A program made the position numbers and the translations under genes. Positions 15,921 through 23,550 of a stretch of 64,000 nt of DNA are shown one piece after another. The stretch lies in assembly GCA_020847695.1 (NCBI GenBank), contig JADLBP010000048.1:23197-87196 (forward strand), in the 5' to 3' direction. Below the pieces are notes generated by a model that was not told where the DNA came from, ran no database searches, and was given only the letters and a program-made list of their open reading frames with translations. Origin of the DNA: Planctomycetota bacterium (GTDB lineage: Bacteria; Planctomycetota; UBA1135; GCA-002686595). How positions within the stretch are numbered: the first letter of the stretch is position 1; each line of letters opens with the position of its first letter.

Positions 15921-17785
15921 CGCTTCGGAACCTCCGCGACGATCCCGCGGCCTTCGCGGATCGTCAGCGCGCGGTCGGCGCGACCCGCCGGCAGCGTTTC
16001 GACCCGGCCCGACGGCCACAGGATCCGGATCGACTCGTACTCGGCGCTGCTCCCGAGCCCGAAGTAGAGCCACGGCGCCGACGCCGATTGATAGCCCTGC
16101 GCGGTGTACTGCGCGGCGAGCAGCGCGTGCTCCGCGCCCGCCTGCGTCTTCGGGACGACGATCACGCGCGCGCCGTGTCCGTCGACCGGCGTGCGCGCGG
16201 CGGTCGCGCCGGGCGCGGGCTCGTCGGCGGCGGGGCCGAGGCAGCGCACCGCGAGCCGATGCGCGTCCGGGGCGAAGCGATTCAGCCCGAGCGCGGCGGG
16301 TCCGTCGATGCGCGCGAGCACCAGGTCGGGCGCGAGGTCGCCGTCGAAGTCGCCGATCGCGGAGCCGCGCGCGCCGAGCTTCGGCGCGAGCAGCGAGCGT
16401 TCGCTCTGCGGCGCGACCGCGCGCAGCCGCGTGCCGAGATCGAGGTGCCACAGCGTCGCCGCTTGACCGTAGCTCGTCCCGGTGCCTTCGCGATCCGCCT
16501 CCGGGTAGACGTGACCGTTCGCGGTGAAGAGCTCGAGCGCGCCGTCGCCGTCGAAATCGACCAGGTGCGTGCCCCAGGACAACAGCGGCTTGGTCGCCTT
16601 CGCGAGCCCGATGCGGTACGTCGCGCGCGAGAAGCCGCGCTCGGCGGCGAGGTAGAGCTCGGTCGGCTCGCCGGAGAAGTTGGTGACCGCGAGATCGAGC
16701 TCGCCGTTGCGATCGACGTCGCCGCACGCGATGCCCATGCCCGCCTGCGGCGCGCCGTCCTGGCTCAGCGCGACGCCGGCGGTCAGCGCCATGTCGGCGA
16801 AGTGCCCGCTGCCGTCGTTGATCAGCAGGTTGTTCGGCACGCTGTCGTTGGCGACGTAGAGATCGTCGTCGCCGTCCTGGTCGGCGTCGAACGCGATCAC
16901 GCCGAGCGTGTAGCCCGCGATCTGCGTCGGATGCCACGCGTCGCCGACTTCGACGAACGCGCCGTCGCCGGTGCCTCGGTAGATGCGGTCGCGCTGCGGC
17001 ACGAGCCCGTGCGGCCCGCAGTAGACGTCGTAACCCTTCCAGCGGCACGGCAACGCGACCGCGCCTTCGCCGACCTGACCGACCGTCGGGGAGACGGGGT
17101 CGAGTTCGAGGTAGTTGCCGACGTAGAGGTCGAGCTTGCCGTCGCGATCGCCGTCGAACAGCGCGAGCGACGTCGCCCAACGCGGCGGGTGACCTTTCTC
17201 GCGCGGCTTGCCGGGCTCGAGGCGCTCGACGGGGCTCGACGCCAAGAGGTCGGCGCCTGGGACGAGCTCGCCGCGCTCGTTCTGCAGCAGCACGCGCAGC
17301 CCGCCGAAGCCGCCGACGACCAGGTCCTCGTCGCCGTCGGAGTCGAGATCGCCGCTCGCCAGGCCCGTCCACCATCCGGAGAGCCCCGGCCCGCGCGCGC
17401 GTTGGAACCGGCCCGAACCGTCGTTGACGAAGACCTCGACGTCGGCGCCAGGGCCCCGGACCGCGTCGGCGACGCTCGCGAGGCCCTGCGCGAACACGAG
17501 GTCGAGATCGCCGTCCTTGCCGAGGTCGAGCACCGCGACGCCCGCGCCGTTCGCCTCGAGGATCGTCCGTTTCGCCGCCTCGCCGGAGCGGTTGACGTAG
17601 TCGAGACCGCGCTCGCGTGCCTCGTCGACCAGATCCGGCGACGCGGGCAAGCGGGTCGCGCCGCCGCCGGCGCGCGGCGCGGGCACCGACGACGGCGGGG
17701 ACTGCGGGGCCGTCACGGGCGCGTCGCCGCAGCCTGCGACGCAGAGCAGGAGGACCAGTGCGGACGAGGGGCGGGTGTGCGGCAT
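15917..17785 (-). CDS. VCBS/FG-GAP repeat lipoprotein with C-terminal ASPIC/UnbV domain (CRTAC1-like)
   Basis: A 622-residue protein with a good lipobox (LLLCVAGC). Repeated Ca-binding FG-GAP/VCBS loops form a predicted beta-propeller: DLGKDGDLDLVFAQG, DLDSDGDEDLVVGG, DGDRDGKLDLYVGN, DADQDGDDDLYVAND, DVDRNGELDLAVTN, DFDGDGALELFTANG and DFDGDLAPDLVLAR. The C-terminus carries the ASPIC/UnbV domain (PWLYFGLG, ESIRILWPSGRVETL). Members are surface or secreted proteins, often abundant in Planctomycetes and Acidobacteria, with no settled function. It is followed by the TPR gene with ATGA overlap. Confidence 0.9.
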   Translation of the reverse strand: MPHTRPSSALVLLLCVAGCGDAPVTAPQSPPSSVPAPRAGGGATRLPASPDLVDEARERGLDYVNRSGEAAKRTILEANGAGVAVLDLGKDGDLDLVFAQGLASVADAVRGPGADVEVFVNDGSGRFQRARGPGLSGWWTGLASGDLDSDGDEDLVVGGFGGLRVLLQNERGELVPGADLLASSPVERLEPGKPREKGHPPRWATSLALFDGDRDGKLDLYVGNYLELDPVSPTVGQVGEGAVALPCRWKGYDVYCGPHGLVPQRDRIYRGTGDGAFVEVGDAWHPTQIAGYTLGVIAFDADQDGDDDLYVANDSVPNNLLINDGSGHFADMALTAGVALSQDGAPQAGMGIACGDVDRNGELDLAVTNFSGEPTELYLAAERGFSRATYRIGLAKATKPLLSWGTHLVDFDGDGALELFTANGHVYPEADREGTGTSYGQAATLWHLDLGTRLRAVAPQSERSLLAPKLGARGSAIGDFDGDLAPDLVLARIDGPAALGLNRFAPDAHRLAVRCLGPAADEPAPGATAARTPVDGHGARVIVVPKTQAGAEHALLAAQYTAQGYQSASAPWLYFGLGSSAEYESIRILWPSGRVETLPAGRADRALTIREGRGIVAEVPKR

Positions 17786-17917
17786 GCCGAGCAGGGCGAC
17801 GCCCCGCGAACGACCGCTCAATCTAGCGGGAGCGGCGCTCGGACGCCCGCGGCGCTCCGGAGGTTCGCGGCGCGCGCGCAGATCCGGACGGGGCCGCGCT
17901 CGCCGCGCGCCGACCGA

Positions 17918-17946
17918 TTGACCGGTGCGACCCGAGGCCTTACCCT
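17918..17946 (+). promoter_or_regulatory. Sigma70-like promoter for the SPOR-like gene
   Basis: TTGACC (17918-17923), 17-nt spacer, TACCCT (17941-17946), then CCTCACCCTTCGAA. The same -10 and downstream CCCTTCGAA occur at the der promoter. Predicted start near 17953. Confidence 0.55.
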
Positions 17947-17992
17947 CCTCACCCTTCGAAGTCCACGGCCCCGCGGCCATTCGGCGCGCGGT

Positions 17993-18871
17993 GTGGAGCG
18001 TTCGTCGACGCCCGAAGCGACGAGGGCAGAGGCGCCCAGGCCGAAGCGCTCGCGGCTTCGCGCACCCACAGGATCGACCGCCATTTCCCAGCACAGCAAG
18101 AACCTGCTCGAGGCGTTCAAGCACTCGAGCGCGGCCCAGAAGCCGGCCGAGCGGAGCGCGCCCCCGAGCGTGTCGCCGCCCGCCGCGTCGTCGCCGCCCG
18201 CGCAGCCGGTCGCTCCGGCTCCGGTCGCCGCGCCGCGCGCCCAAGCCGCCACGGGCGCCGCGCCGCAGACCGCCGCGGCGAGCAGCCTCGGCGCGAGCCG
18301 CGCGCGCAAGGCGCCGCTGATCTCGCCGCCGGTGCTGATCGCGCTGGTCGTGTTGCTCTGCATGGTCGGTGTGTTCTTCCTCGGGCGCTGGAGCAAGAGC
18401 GCGTTCCCCGGCGTCAGCGCGGGTGAGCGCAGCGACCGTCCGTCGCTGGAATCCGCGCTGGAGCAAGAGAGCGCGAAGCCCGTCGTCGAGACGCCGTCCG
18501 GCGACGAGGCCAACGCCGCGGTCAAGCCGACGCTGCTCGCGCGGCCGCAGTCGCTCTCGACCGCCGACGCCGCGCTGCTCGACGCGCGCAACCGCTACAC
18601 GATCAAGGCGATCCAGTACGACGCCAACGAGCGGAACCTCGCGCTTGCCAAGGAAGTCGCGGCGCACTTCGCGAAGCGCTCGCTGCCGGTCTGCACTCCG
18701 TACCAGCGCGGCAACTCGCTGGTGGTCCTCGTCGGCGCGGCGGCGAACACCGCTGAGCTCGAGGCGCTCCAACGCGCGGTCAAGTCGATGGATTCGCCGA
18801 ACGGCGGCAAGGGCGACTTCGCGTCCGCCTACATCGCGCCGATCGACAGCATCGTCCAACGCACCCCCTGA
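17993..18871 (+). CDS. Single-pass membrane protein with SPOR-like C-terminal domain
   Basis: No ATG fits. The frame supports a GTG at 17993 (292 residues), but the native-looking sequence begins at ISQHSKNLLEAFKHSS, whose first codon is ATT at 18083 (262 residues). Order: short cytoplasmic helix, Ala/Pro-rich linker (~70-130), one membrane helix (VLIALVVLLCMVGVFFLG), an acidic linker, then an ~85-residue C-terminal module (YTIKAIQYDANERNLALAK... to ASAYIAPIDS). Its QY, strand-helix-strand pattern and FASAYI resemble the peptidoglycan-binding SPOR fold. SPOR binding would make it a septal or cell-wall protein; this assignment is an inference from pattern only. A promoter precedes it at 17918. 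Confidence 0.7.
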   Translation: MERSSTPEATRAEAPRPKRSRLRAPTGSTAISQHSKNLLEAFKHSSAAQKPAERSAPPSVSPPAASSPPAQPVAPAPVAAPRAQAATGAAPQTAAASSLGASRARKAPLISPPVLIALVVLLCMVGVFFLGRWSKSAFPGVSAGERSDRPSLESALEQESAKPVVETPSGDEANAAVKPTLLARPQSLSTADAALLDARNRYTIKAIQYDANERNLALAKEVAAHFAKRSLPVCTPYQRGNSLVVLVGAAANTAELEALQRAVKSMDSPNGGKGDFASAYIAPIDSIVQRTP

Positions 18872-18936
18872 ACTACTCGTCGAACCACTCGTCCATCGCG
18901 GGCGTCCGCTCGCACGATTCCCTCAGAGAAGAAACC

Positions 18937-19224
18937 ATGTCGATCCACTCCAGTCTCCGCGGCACCAGTTCCTTGATCGGCGAGCGCAGCGTGCTCACGC
19001 GCCAAGAGCGCATCCTGAAGCTCGAGAAGGCCGGCAAGTTCGACGCGAACAAGCGCTCGGCGATCGGGTTGCCGAAGGTCCGCACCAAGTTCCGCATCGC
19101 GGGCGCGAAGAAGGCCGAGAAGGCGAAGCCCGCCGAAGGCGCCGCCGCGGCTCCGGCCGCGGGCGCCGCGCCGGCCGCCGCGAAGGGCAAGGAAGCCGCC
19201 GCCCCGGCCAAGGGCAAGAAGTAG
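18937..19224 (+). CDS. PVC-type small basic protein (TIGR04137-like) with Ala/Lys/Pro tail
   Basis: A 95-residue basic protein. The first ~55 residues (MSIHSSLRG, GERSVLTRQERILKL, GLPKVRTKFRI) match the conserved small basic protein family of Chlamydiae, Verrucomicrobia and Planctomycetes, usually ~60 residues and thought to bind rRNA. Here it carries an extra ~35-residue low-complexity Ala/Lys/Pro tail of the type seen on H1-like or ribosome-associated proteins. It is the strongest taxonomic marker in the window. A strong terminator follows at 19286. Confidence 0.88.
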   Translation: MSIHSSLRGTSSLIGERSVLTRQERILKLEKAGKFDANKRSAIGLPKVRTKFRIAGAKKAEKAKPAEGAAAAPAAGAAPAAAKGKEAAAPAKGKK

Positions 19225-19285
19225 CGTCCGCGCGGTCGGTCCGGCGCACGCCGGCCCCGCGCGAACCGTTCCCGCGATCCGTTCG

Positions 19286-19309
19286 GCCGGGAGGCGCGAG
19301 CCTCCCGGC
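19286..19309 (+). terminator. Terminator after the small basic protein gene
   Basis: A perfect 10-bp stem GCCGGGAGGC/GCCTCCCGGC with a GCGA tetraloop, followed by GTCGTCTCC. It lies 62 nt after the stop codon and ~29 nt before the next start. Confidence 0.75.
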
Positions 19310-19337
19310 GTCGTCTCCGCTCCGCTCGCTCCTCGCC

Positions 19338-20159
19338 ATGGCTCCGTCCGCCCTCGCCCTCGCACCGGTGTTGGAGGTGTTCGCCTCGATCCAAGGCGAG
19401 GGCGCGTACGTCGGCGAGCCGCAGACGTTCTTGCGACTGCGCGGCTGTCCGCTGCGCTGCCGGTGGTGCGACACGCCGGGCTCGTGGCGCGTGCGCGAGC
19501 ACGACCGCGCGCGAGTCGGCGGCCGCGAGCTCGTCGAGCGCGACTCGGCGTGGGCTTCGCCGTTCCAAGCCGCCTGTTGGATCCGCGACGCCGAGGCCGG
19601 CGGCTTGGCGCGCACGGTCAGCGTCACCGGCGGCGAGCCGCTGCTCTGGCCCGAGTTCCTGATCGGCTTGCGTTCGATGCTCGGCGAGCGCCGACTGCAC
19701 CTCGAGACCGCCGGCGCGCATCCGCGGACGCTCGCGCGCGTGCTCGACGGCTTCGATCACGTCAGCCTCGACCTGAAGCCCGCGCTCGACCTCGATCCGC
19801 CGGAGGAACTCGCGTTGCCGGACTCCGCGCCGCGCGCGGCGAGCGACGAGCCCGCGCCGCGCACGCGCGACGACTGGCGCCGTGCGCGCGAGGCGTGCCT
19901 CGAGCTCGTTCGCGAGCGCGACGCGTGCGGCAAGATCGTCGTCAGCGGCGAGCGCAGCGCGGCCGACTTCGTGCCGTTGTTCGACGAGGTCGAGCGCGTG
20001 AACCCGAAGCTCCTGGTCGTGCTGCAGCCCGCGACACCGATCGGCGGAGCGACCGCGCCGTCGCACGCGTTGCTCGAAGCGTTGCTGGACCTCGCCGCGG
20101 AGCGCGCGCTCGCGACGCGCGTCCTGCCGCAGGTGCACCGCTACTTGCGCGTGCCCTGA
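19338..20159 (+). CDS. queE: 7-carboxy-7-deazaguanine synthase-like radical SAM protein
   Basis: A 273-residue enzyme resembling QueE, which converts 6-carboxytetrahydropterin to 7-carboxy-7-deazaguanine in queuosine/7-deazapurine synthesis. The N-terminus carries VFASIQGEGAYVGEPQTFLR, then the radical-SAM cluster motif CPLRCRWC (CxxxCxxC), the GGE motif (SVTGGEPLLW) and HLETAGAHP. A ~60-residue insert rich in Pro/Ala/Arg follows DHVSLDLKP, and the C-terminus (LPQVHRYLRVP) is the usual QueE ending. No queC, queD or queF lies nearby. Start is the ATG after the terminator. Its last 19 nt overlap the convergent AlgX-like gene. Confidence 0.87.
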   Translation: MAPSALALAPVLEVFASIQGEGAYVGEPQTFLRLRGCPLRCRWCDTPGSWRVREHDRARVGGRELVERDSAWASPFQAACWIRDAEAGGLARTVSVTGGEPLLWPEFLIGLRSMLGERRLHLETAGAHPRTLARVLDGFDHVSLDLKPALDLDPPEELALPDSAPRAASDEPAPRTRDDWRRAREACLELVRERDACGKIVVSGERSAADFVPLFDEVERVNPKLLVVLQPATPIGGATAPSHALLEALLDLAAERALATRVLPQVHRYLRVP

Positions 20160-21751
20160 GCGTCGACGACCCGCCGGGTCTCGAGCTCGCGCAGCAGCAC
20201 CGAGCCGGTGCCGGAAAGCCACAGCTCGATCGGACCATCGATGTCCGCGCGGTCGAAGTCGAAGTAGAGGATGTTGCGGCCGCGCCGTAGCTCGCGTCGA
20301 CTCCCGTCGCCGGCTTCCGCGACGCGCGAGCCGAGGCAGCGATACCTGAGCTCGAGTTGCGTGCCTTCGGGGGCCTCGACCACCAGCTTGAAACGCAGGT
20401 TGCGCCCGTCGCCGGTCAGCGCCGCGGGCGCGGCGAGCCTGCGAGGTTCGTTCGCGAGCTCGAGGCGCAACACGCCGCTCCTCTCGCCGACGATCGTCAC
20501 CGGTCGGAACGCGGGGTCGACCTCCGGTCCGACGCCGGCATCCGACGGCAGCCAGCGACCGACGACCTCGCGCGCGTGCTCGAAGCCGAGCGCCGCGTCG
20601 ACCGCGGGCGGCCGGAAGTCGAACAGCGAACCGTCGACGAGCTGCCGCTCGACCGTCAGGTCGATCACCACGTCGGGATGGGCTTCGGCGATCGCGGCGA
20701 GGTCGAACTTGCGCGTCCATTCGAGCGTCAGCTCGGCGGTGTACGGCGCGAGCGCGCGCTCGATGAACGGCATGAAGGAGTCGTGGAAGACCAGCACGTG
20801 CGGCGCGCGCGGCGTCGCGTTCCGGTAGACGACGTGACGGCCGGGCGCACCGCTCGCGTCGAGCCCGGCGACCGGCGGGCGTTCGCCGTCGATCGGGACG
20901 AGCGTCTCCGAGCGCTCCGCGAACCAGCGTCCGAGGTACATCTGCAACATCAACGAGTCGGTCCCCGGCGAGAGCTTCGCTCGCAGCTCCGAGCGTTGCG
21001 CGATCGGCGCGCCCGGGAAATCGCGTGCGAAGCGCTCGGTGAGCGCGCGGACGGCGAGGAACGCGCCGCGCGGAGTCCAGTGCGTGCCGTCGCGCGTGTA
21101 GAGGTAGTCGCCGTCGCGGTCGCGCGCTTTCGCGGCGAGGAACGCCGGGCGCAGATCGAGGATCTCGACGTCGCTGTACGCTTCGAACGTGCGCACGAGT
21201 TGGTCGAGCACGGTCGCTCCGACGCGCGTGTAGCAGGCGGGGAAGTGCTCGGGATAGATCGACTCCTTGTTTGGCGCGACCGCGAACACGTAGCGGATCC
21301 CGAGCTTCGCGAGGTAGTCGCGCCGGGCCTCGAGGCGGTCGATCCACGCCTTGCGGTCCTGCTTGGAGAGGCGCACGAGCCCGCGGAAGTCGTCGATCGA
21401 CAGCGAGCCGCGATAGAACACCCAGCCCGGGTCGCCGACGACGAACATCGGCGCGGGCGGGTTGCGGAACACGAAGTAGTGCAACGCCGAGTGCGCGGTC
21501 AGGAACGCGTCGCGCAGCCCGAAGCCGTCGCCGTACCAACGCTCCCAGTCGCCCGGCCAGCGTTCGAACTCGGCGAGGTCGTTCGGCGGCGCGGGGCGCT
21601 CGTAGGGAGCTCGCAGCTCGTGCACCGGTTCGCGTTCGCCGCGCTCACGCACCAGCTCGTCGAGCGTCGGGGCGAGCAGCACGAGCAAGAAGAACGCGAC
21701 GACGGCGAGGTCGTGGCGCTTGCTGCTCGGGGTGCGGGGAGCGACGTGCAT
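20141..21751 (-). CDS. AlgX/AlgJ-like SGNH acetyltransferase/hydrolase domain protein
   Basis: A 536-residue protein with one N-terminal membrane helix (AVVAFFLLVLLAPTL) and a periplasmic SGNH-type domain. Motifs seen: VFAVAPNKESIYPE, the catalytic-pair style TRDGTHWTPRGA (Asp and His) and VFHDSFMPF (Ser nucleophile), matching the AlgX/AlgJ (PF16822) family that O-acetylates exopolysaccharide with acyl groups passed by an AlgI-type MBOAT. That MBOAT is the next gene upstream, 6 nt away. A beta-rich C-terminal ~130 residues may be a carbohydrate-binding module. Role in acylating the glycan made by the cluster at 25-36 kb is plausible but not shown. Confidence 0.88.
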   Translation of the reverse strand: MHVAPRTPSSKRHDLAVVAFFLLVLLAPTLDELVRERGEREPVHELRAPYERPAPPNDLAEFERWPGDWERWYGDGFGLRDAFLTAHSALHYFVFRNPPAPMFVVGDPGWVFYRGSLSIDDFRGLVRLSKQDRKAWIDRLEARRDYLAKLGIRYVFAVAPNKESIYPEHFPACYTRVGATVLDQLVRTFEAYSDVEILDLRPAFLAAKARDRDGDYLYTRDGTHWTPRGAFLAVRALTERFARDFPGAPIAQRSELRAKLSPGTDSLMLQMYLGRWFAERSETLVPIDGERPPVAGLDASGAPGRHVVYRNATPRAPHVLVFHDSFMPFIERALAPYTAELTLEWTRKFDLAAIAEAHPDVVIDLTVERQLVDGSLFDFRPPAVDAALGFEHAREVVGRWLPSDAGVGPEVDPAFRPVTIVGERSGVLRLELANEPRRLAAPAALTGDGRNLRFKLVVEAPEGTQLELRYRCLGSRVAEAGDGSRRELRRGRNILYFDFDRADIDGPIELWLSGTGSVLLRELETRRVVDAQGTRK

Positions 21752-21757
21752 CGGGGG

Positions 21758-23266
21758 CTAGAAGCGGAAGTAGATGAAGGGGTTGTACGAGCCCGCGGCG
21801 AGTTCACACGTCGCGACCAGCAACACACCGGCCAGCGCGACGTCCGCCGCGACACGCCAGCGCGTCGGCAGCGCGCCGTCCGGCTCGCGCGCTTGCGCGA
21901 GCAGGCGTTGCGCGATCGCGCGCACCCACGGCATCGCGCCGATCGCGCCCGCGATCAGCGCGGTCCATTGCAAGCGCGCGGCGAAGCTCCCGAACGTGTG
22001 CAGCCGCGCATCGCCGTGGCCCGGCGTGAACATCGCCGCGAGATAGCCGAGCGCGCCGTCGAGCGTCTCGGCACGGAAGAAGACCCAGCCGATCATCACC
22101 GCGAGCAGCACGTACGCGTGGCGCAGCGCGCGTGGCGTGCGCTCGAGCCGCTCTCCGACCGCGGCGCGCTCGAGCACCAGGAAGAGCCCGTGGTAGAGCC
22201 CCCAGACGAGGAAGCTCCAGCTCGCGCCGTGCCACAGCCCGCAGAGCGCGAAGACGGTGACCAGGTTGAAGTACGTGCGCGCCTTGCCGCGACGATTGCC
22301 GCCGAGCGGGATGTACAGGTAGTCGCGGAACCACGTCGACAGCGAGATGTGCCAGCGCCGCCAGAACTCGGTGATCGAGCGCGCGACGTACGGGTACCTG
22401 AAGTTCTCGAGGAAGTGGAACCCGAACATGTGACCGAGTCCGATCGCCATGTCGGAGTAGCCCGAGAAGTCGAAGTAGATCTGCAGCGTGTACGCGACGA
22501 TGCCGAGCCACGCGAGCGAAGGCGTCAGTTGCGAGGTCGGCACCGCGAACACGCGGTCCGCGATCTCGGCGGCGACGTTGGCGATCAGGACCTTCTTGCC
22601 GAGGCCGATCACGAAGCGCCGAATGCCGCTCGCCAAACGCGTGAGGTCGACCGAGCGCGCGTCGATCTGGTCCGCGACGTCCTGATACCGGACGATCGGT
22701 CCCGCGACGAGCTGGGGGAACAGCGCGACGTAGAGTCCGAGCGAGAGCGGGTTGCGCTGCAAGCGCGCTTCGCCGCGCGCGACGTCGAGCACGTACGAGA
22801 GCGCCTGGAACGTGAAGAACGAGATGCCGATCGGCAGGCGGATCGAGCCGGTCTCGGTGCAGAGCACCGCACGCAGCTCGGGCGACAGGCCGAGCGTGTC
22901 CGCGACCTGCGCGAAGGGCTGAGGCGCCCAACCGCAGCCGACCGCGACGTCGCTCGCGATGCCGAGGAGCCAGTCGGAGTACTTGAACGCGACCAGCAGC
23001 GAGAGGTTGACCGCGACCGCGCTCGCGACAGGCCACGCCACGCTCGCTCCGCGCGATCGGGCCCGCGCGGCCCACAGGCCGAAGAGCCAGTTCGACGCGA
23101 TCGAGACCAGCATCAGCGCGCCGAGCACTGGCTCGCCCCAACCGTAGAAGACCAGACTCGCGAGCAGCAGCCACGTGTTGCGCGCGCCGGTGCCTCGCAG
23201 CAGGAAGCACCCCGCGAGCACGATCGGCAGGAAGCGGAACAGGAAGAGCGTCGAGCTGAACAGCAC
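21758..23266 (-). CDS. MBOAT family O-acyltransferase (AlgI-like)
   Basis: A ~502-residue polytopic inner-membrane protein. Hallmarks: N-terminal VLFSSTLFLFRFLP typical of AlgI, then PIGISFFTFQALSYVLDV, the long conserved YFDFSGYSDMAIGLG, ITEFWRRWHISLSTWFRDYLY and LCGLWHGASWSF with the catalytic His. It transfers acyl groups across the membrane to a periplasmic partner, here the AlgX-like protein encoded next. The frame extends to a GTG at 23320, but the GTG at 23266 matches the AlgI N-terminus exactly, so I use it. Confidence 0.93.
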   Translation of the reverse strand: MLFSSTLFLFRFLPIVLAGCFLLRGTGARNTWLLLASLVFYGWGEPVLGALMLVSIASNWLFGLWAARARSRGASVAWPVASAVAVNLSLLVAFKYSDWLLGIASDVAVGCGWAPQPFAQVADTLGLSPELRAVLCTETGSIRLPIGISFFTFQALSYVLDVARGEARLQRNPLSLGLYVALFPQLVAGPIVRYQDVADQIDARSVDLTRLASGIRRFVIGLGKKVLIANVAAEIADRVFAVPTSQLTPSLAWLGIVAYTLQIYFDFSGYSDMAIGLGHMFGFHFLENFRYPYVARSITEFWRRWHISLSTWFRDYLYIPLGGNRRGKARTYFNLVTVFALCGLWHGASWSFLVWGLYHGLFLVLERAAVGERLERTPRALRHAYVLLAVMIGWVFFRAETLDGALGYLAAMFTPGHGDARLHTFGSFAARLQWTALIAGAIGAMPWVRAIAQRLLAQAREPDGALPTRWRVAADVALAGVLLVATCELAAGSYNPFIYFRF

Positions 23267-23495
23267 GGGGTAAGTCTGCGGGCATTGTTGCGTCGTCGGC
23301 TCGGGTTGACCATGCGCCACAGCGCCGAGTCGCGCGCCGTGTGCGCGGATCGCGACGCGTGCGCGCGCCGCGATGCGCGTCGGGGCGCCGCGCGCTCGCG
23401 ACGCGCGACCGGCGCTCGCGCGCGTCGGCGCGAGCTCGCGAAGCGCCTCGGGCGTGCCCGCGCGCGCCGTCGCGCGCGGTTCGCGGAGCTTCGAG

Positions 23496-23524
23496 TTGAG
23501 GCCGACCGCTCGGCGCCCTACCCT
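23496..23524 (+). promoter_or_regulatory. Sigma70-like promoter of der
   Basis: TTGAGG (23496-23501), 17-nt spacer, TACCCT (23519-23524), then GTTCCGCCCTTCGAA. Predicted start ~20 nt before the der ATG. Confidence 0.6.
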
Positions 23525-23550
23525 GTTCCGCCCTTCGAATCGATTCGACC

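Noticed and set aside
15014..17980. The long upstream part of the plus-strand frame that ends in the SPOR-like protein
   Set aside because: This part is antisense to the TPR and ASPIC/UnbV genes. Only the last ~270-290 codons look like a protein and follow a promoter.
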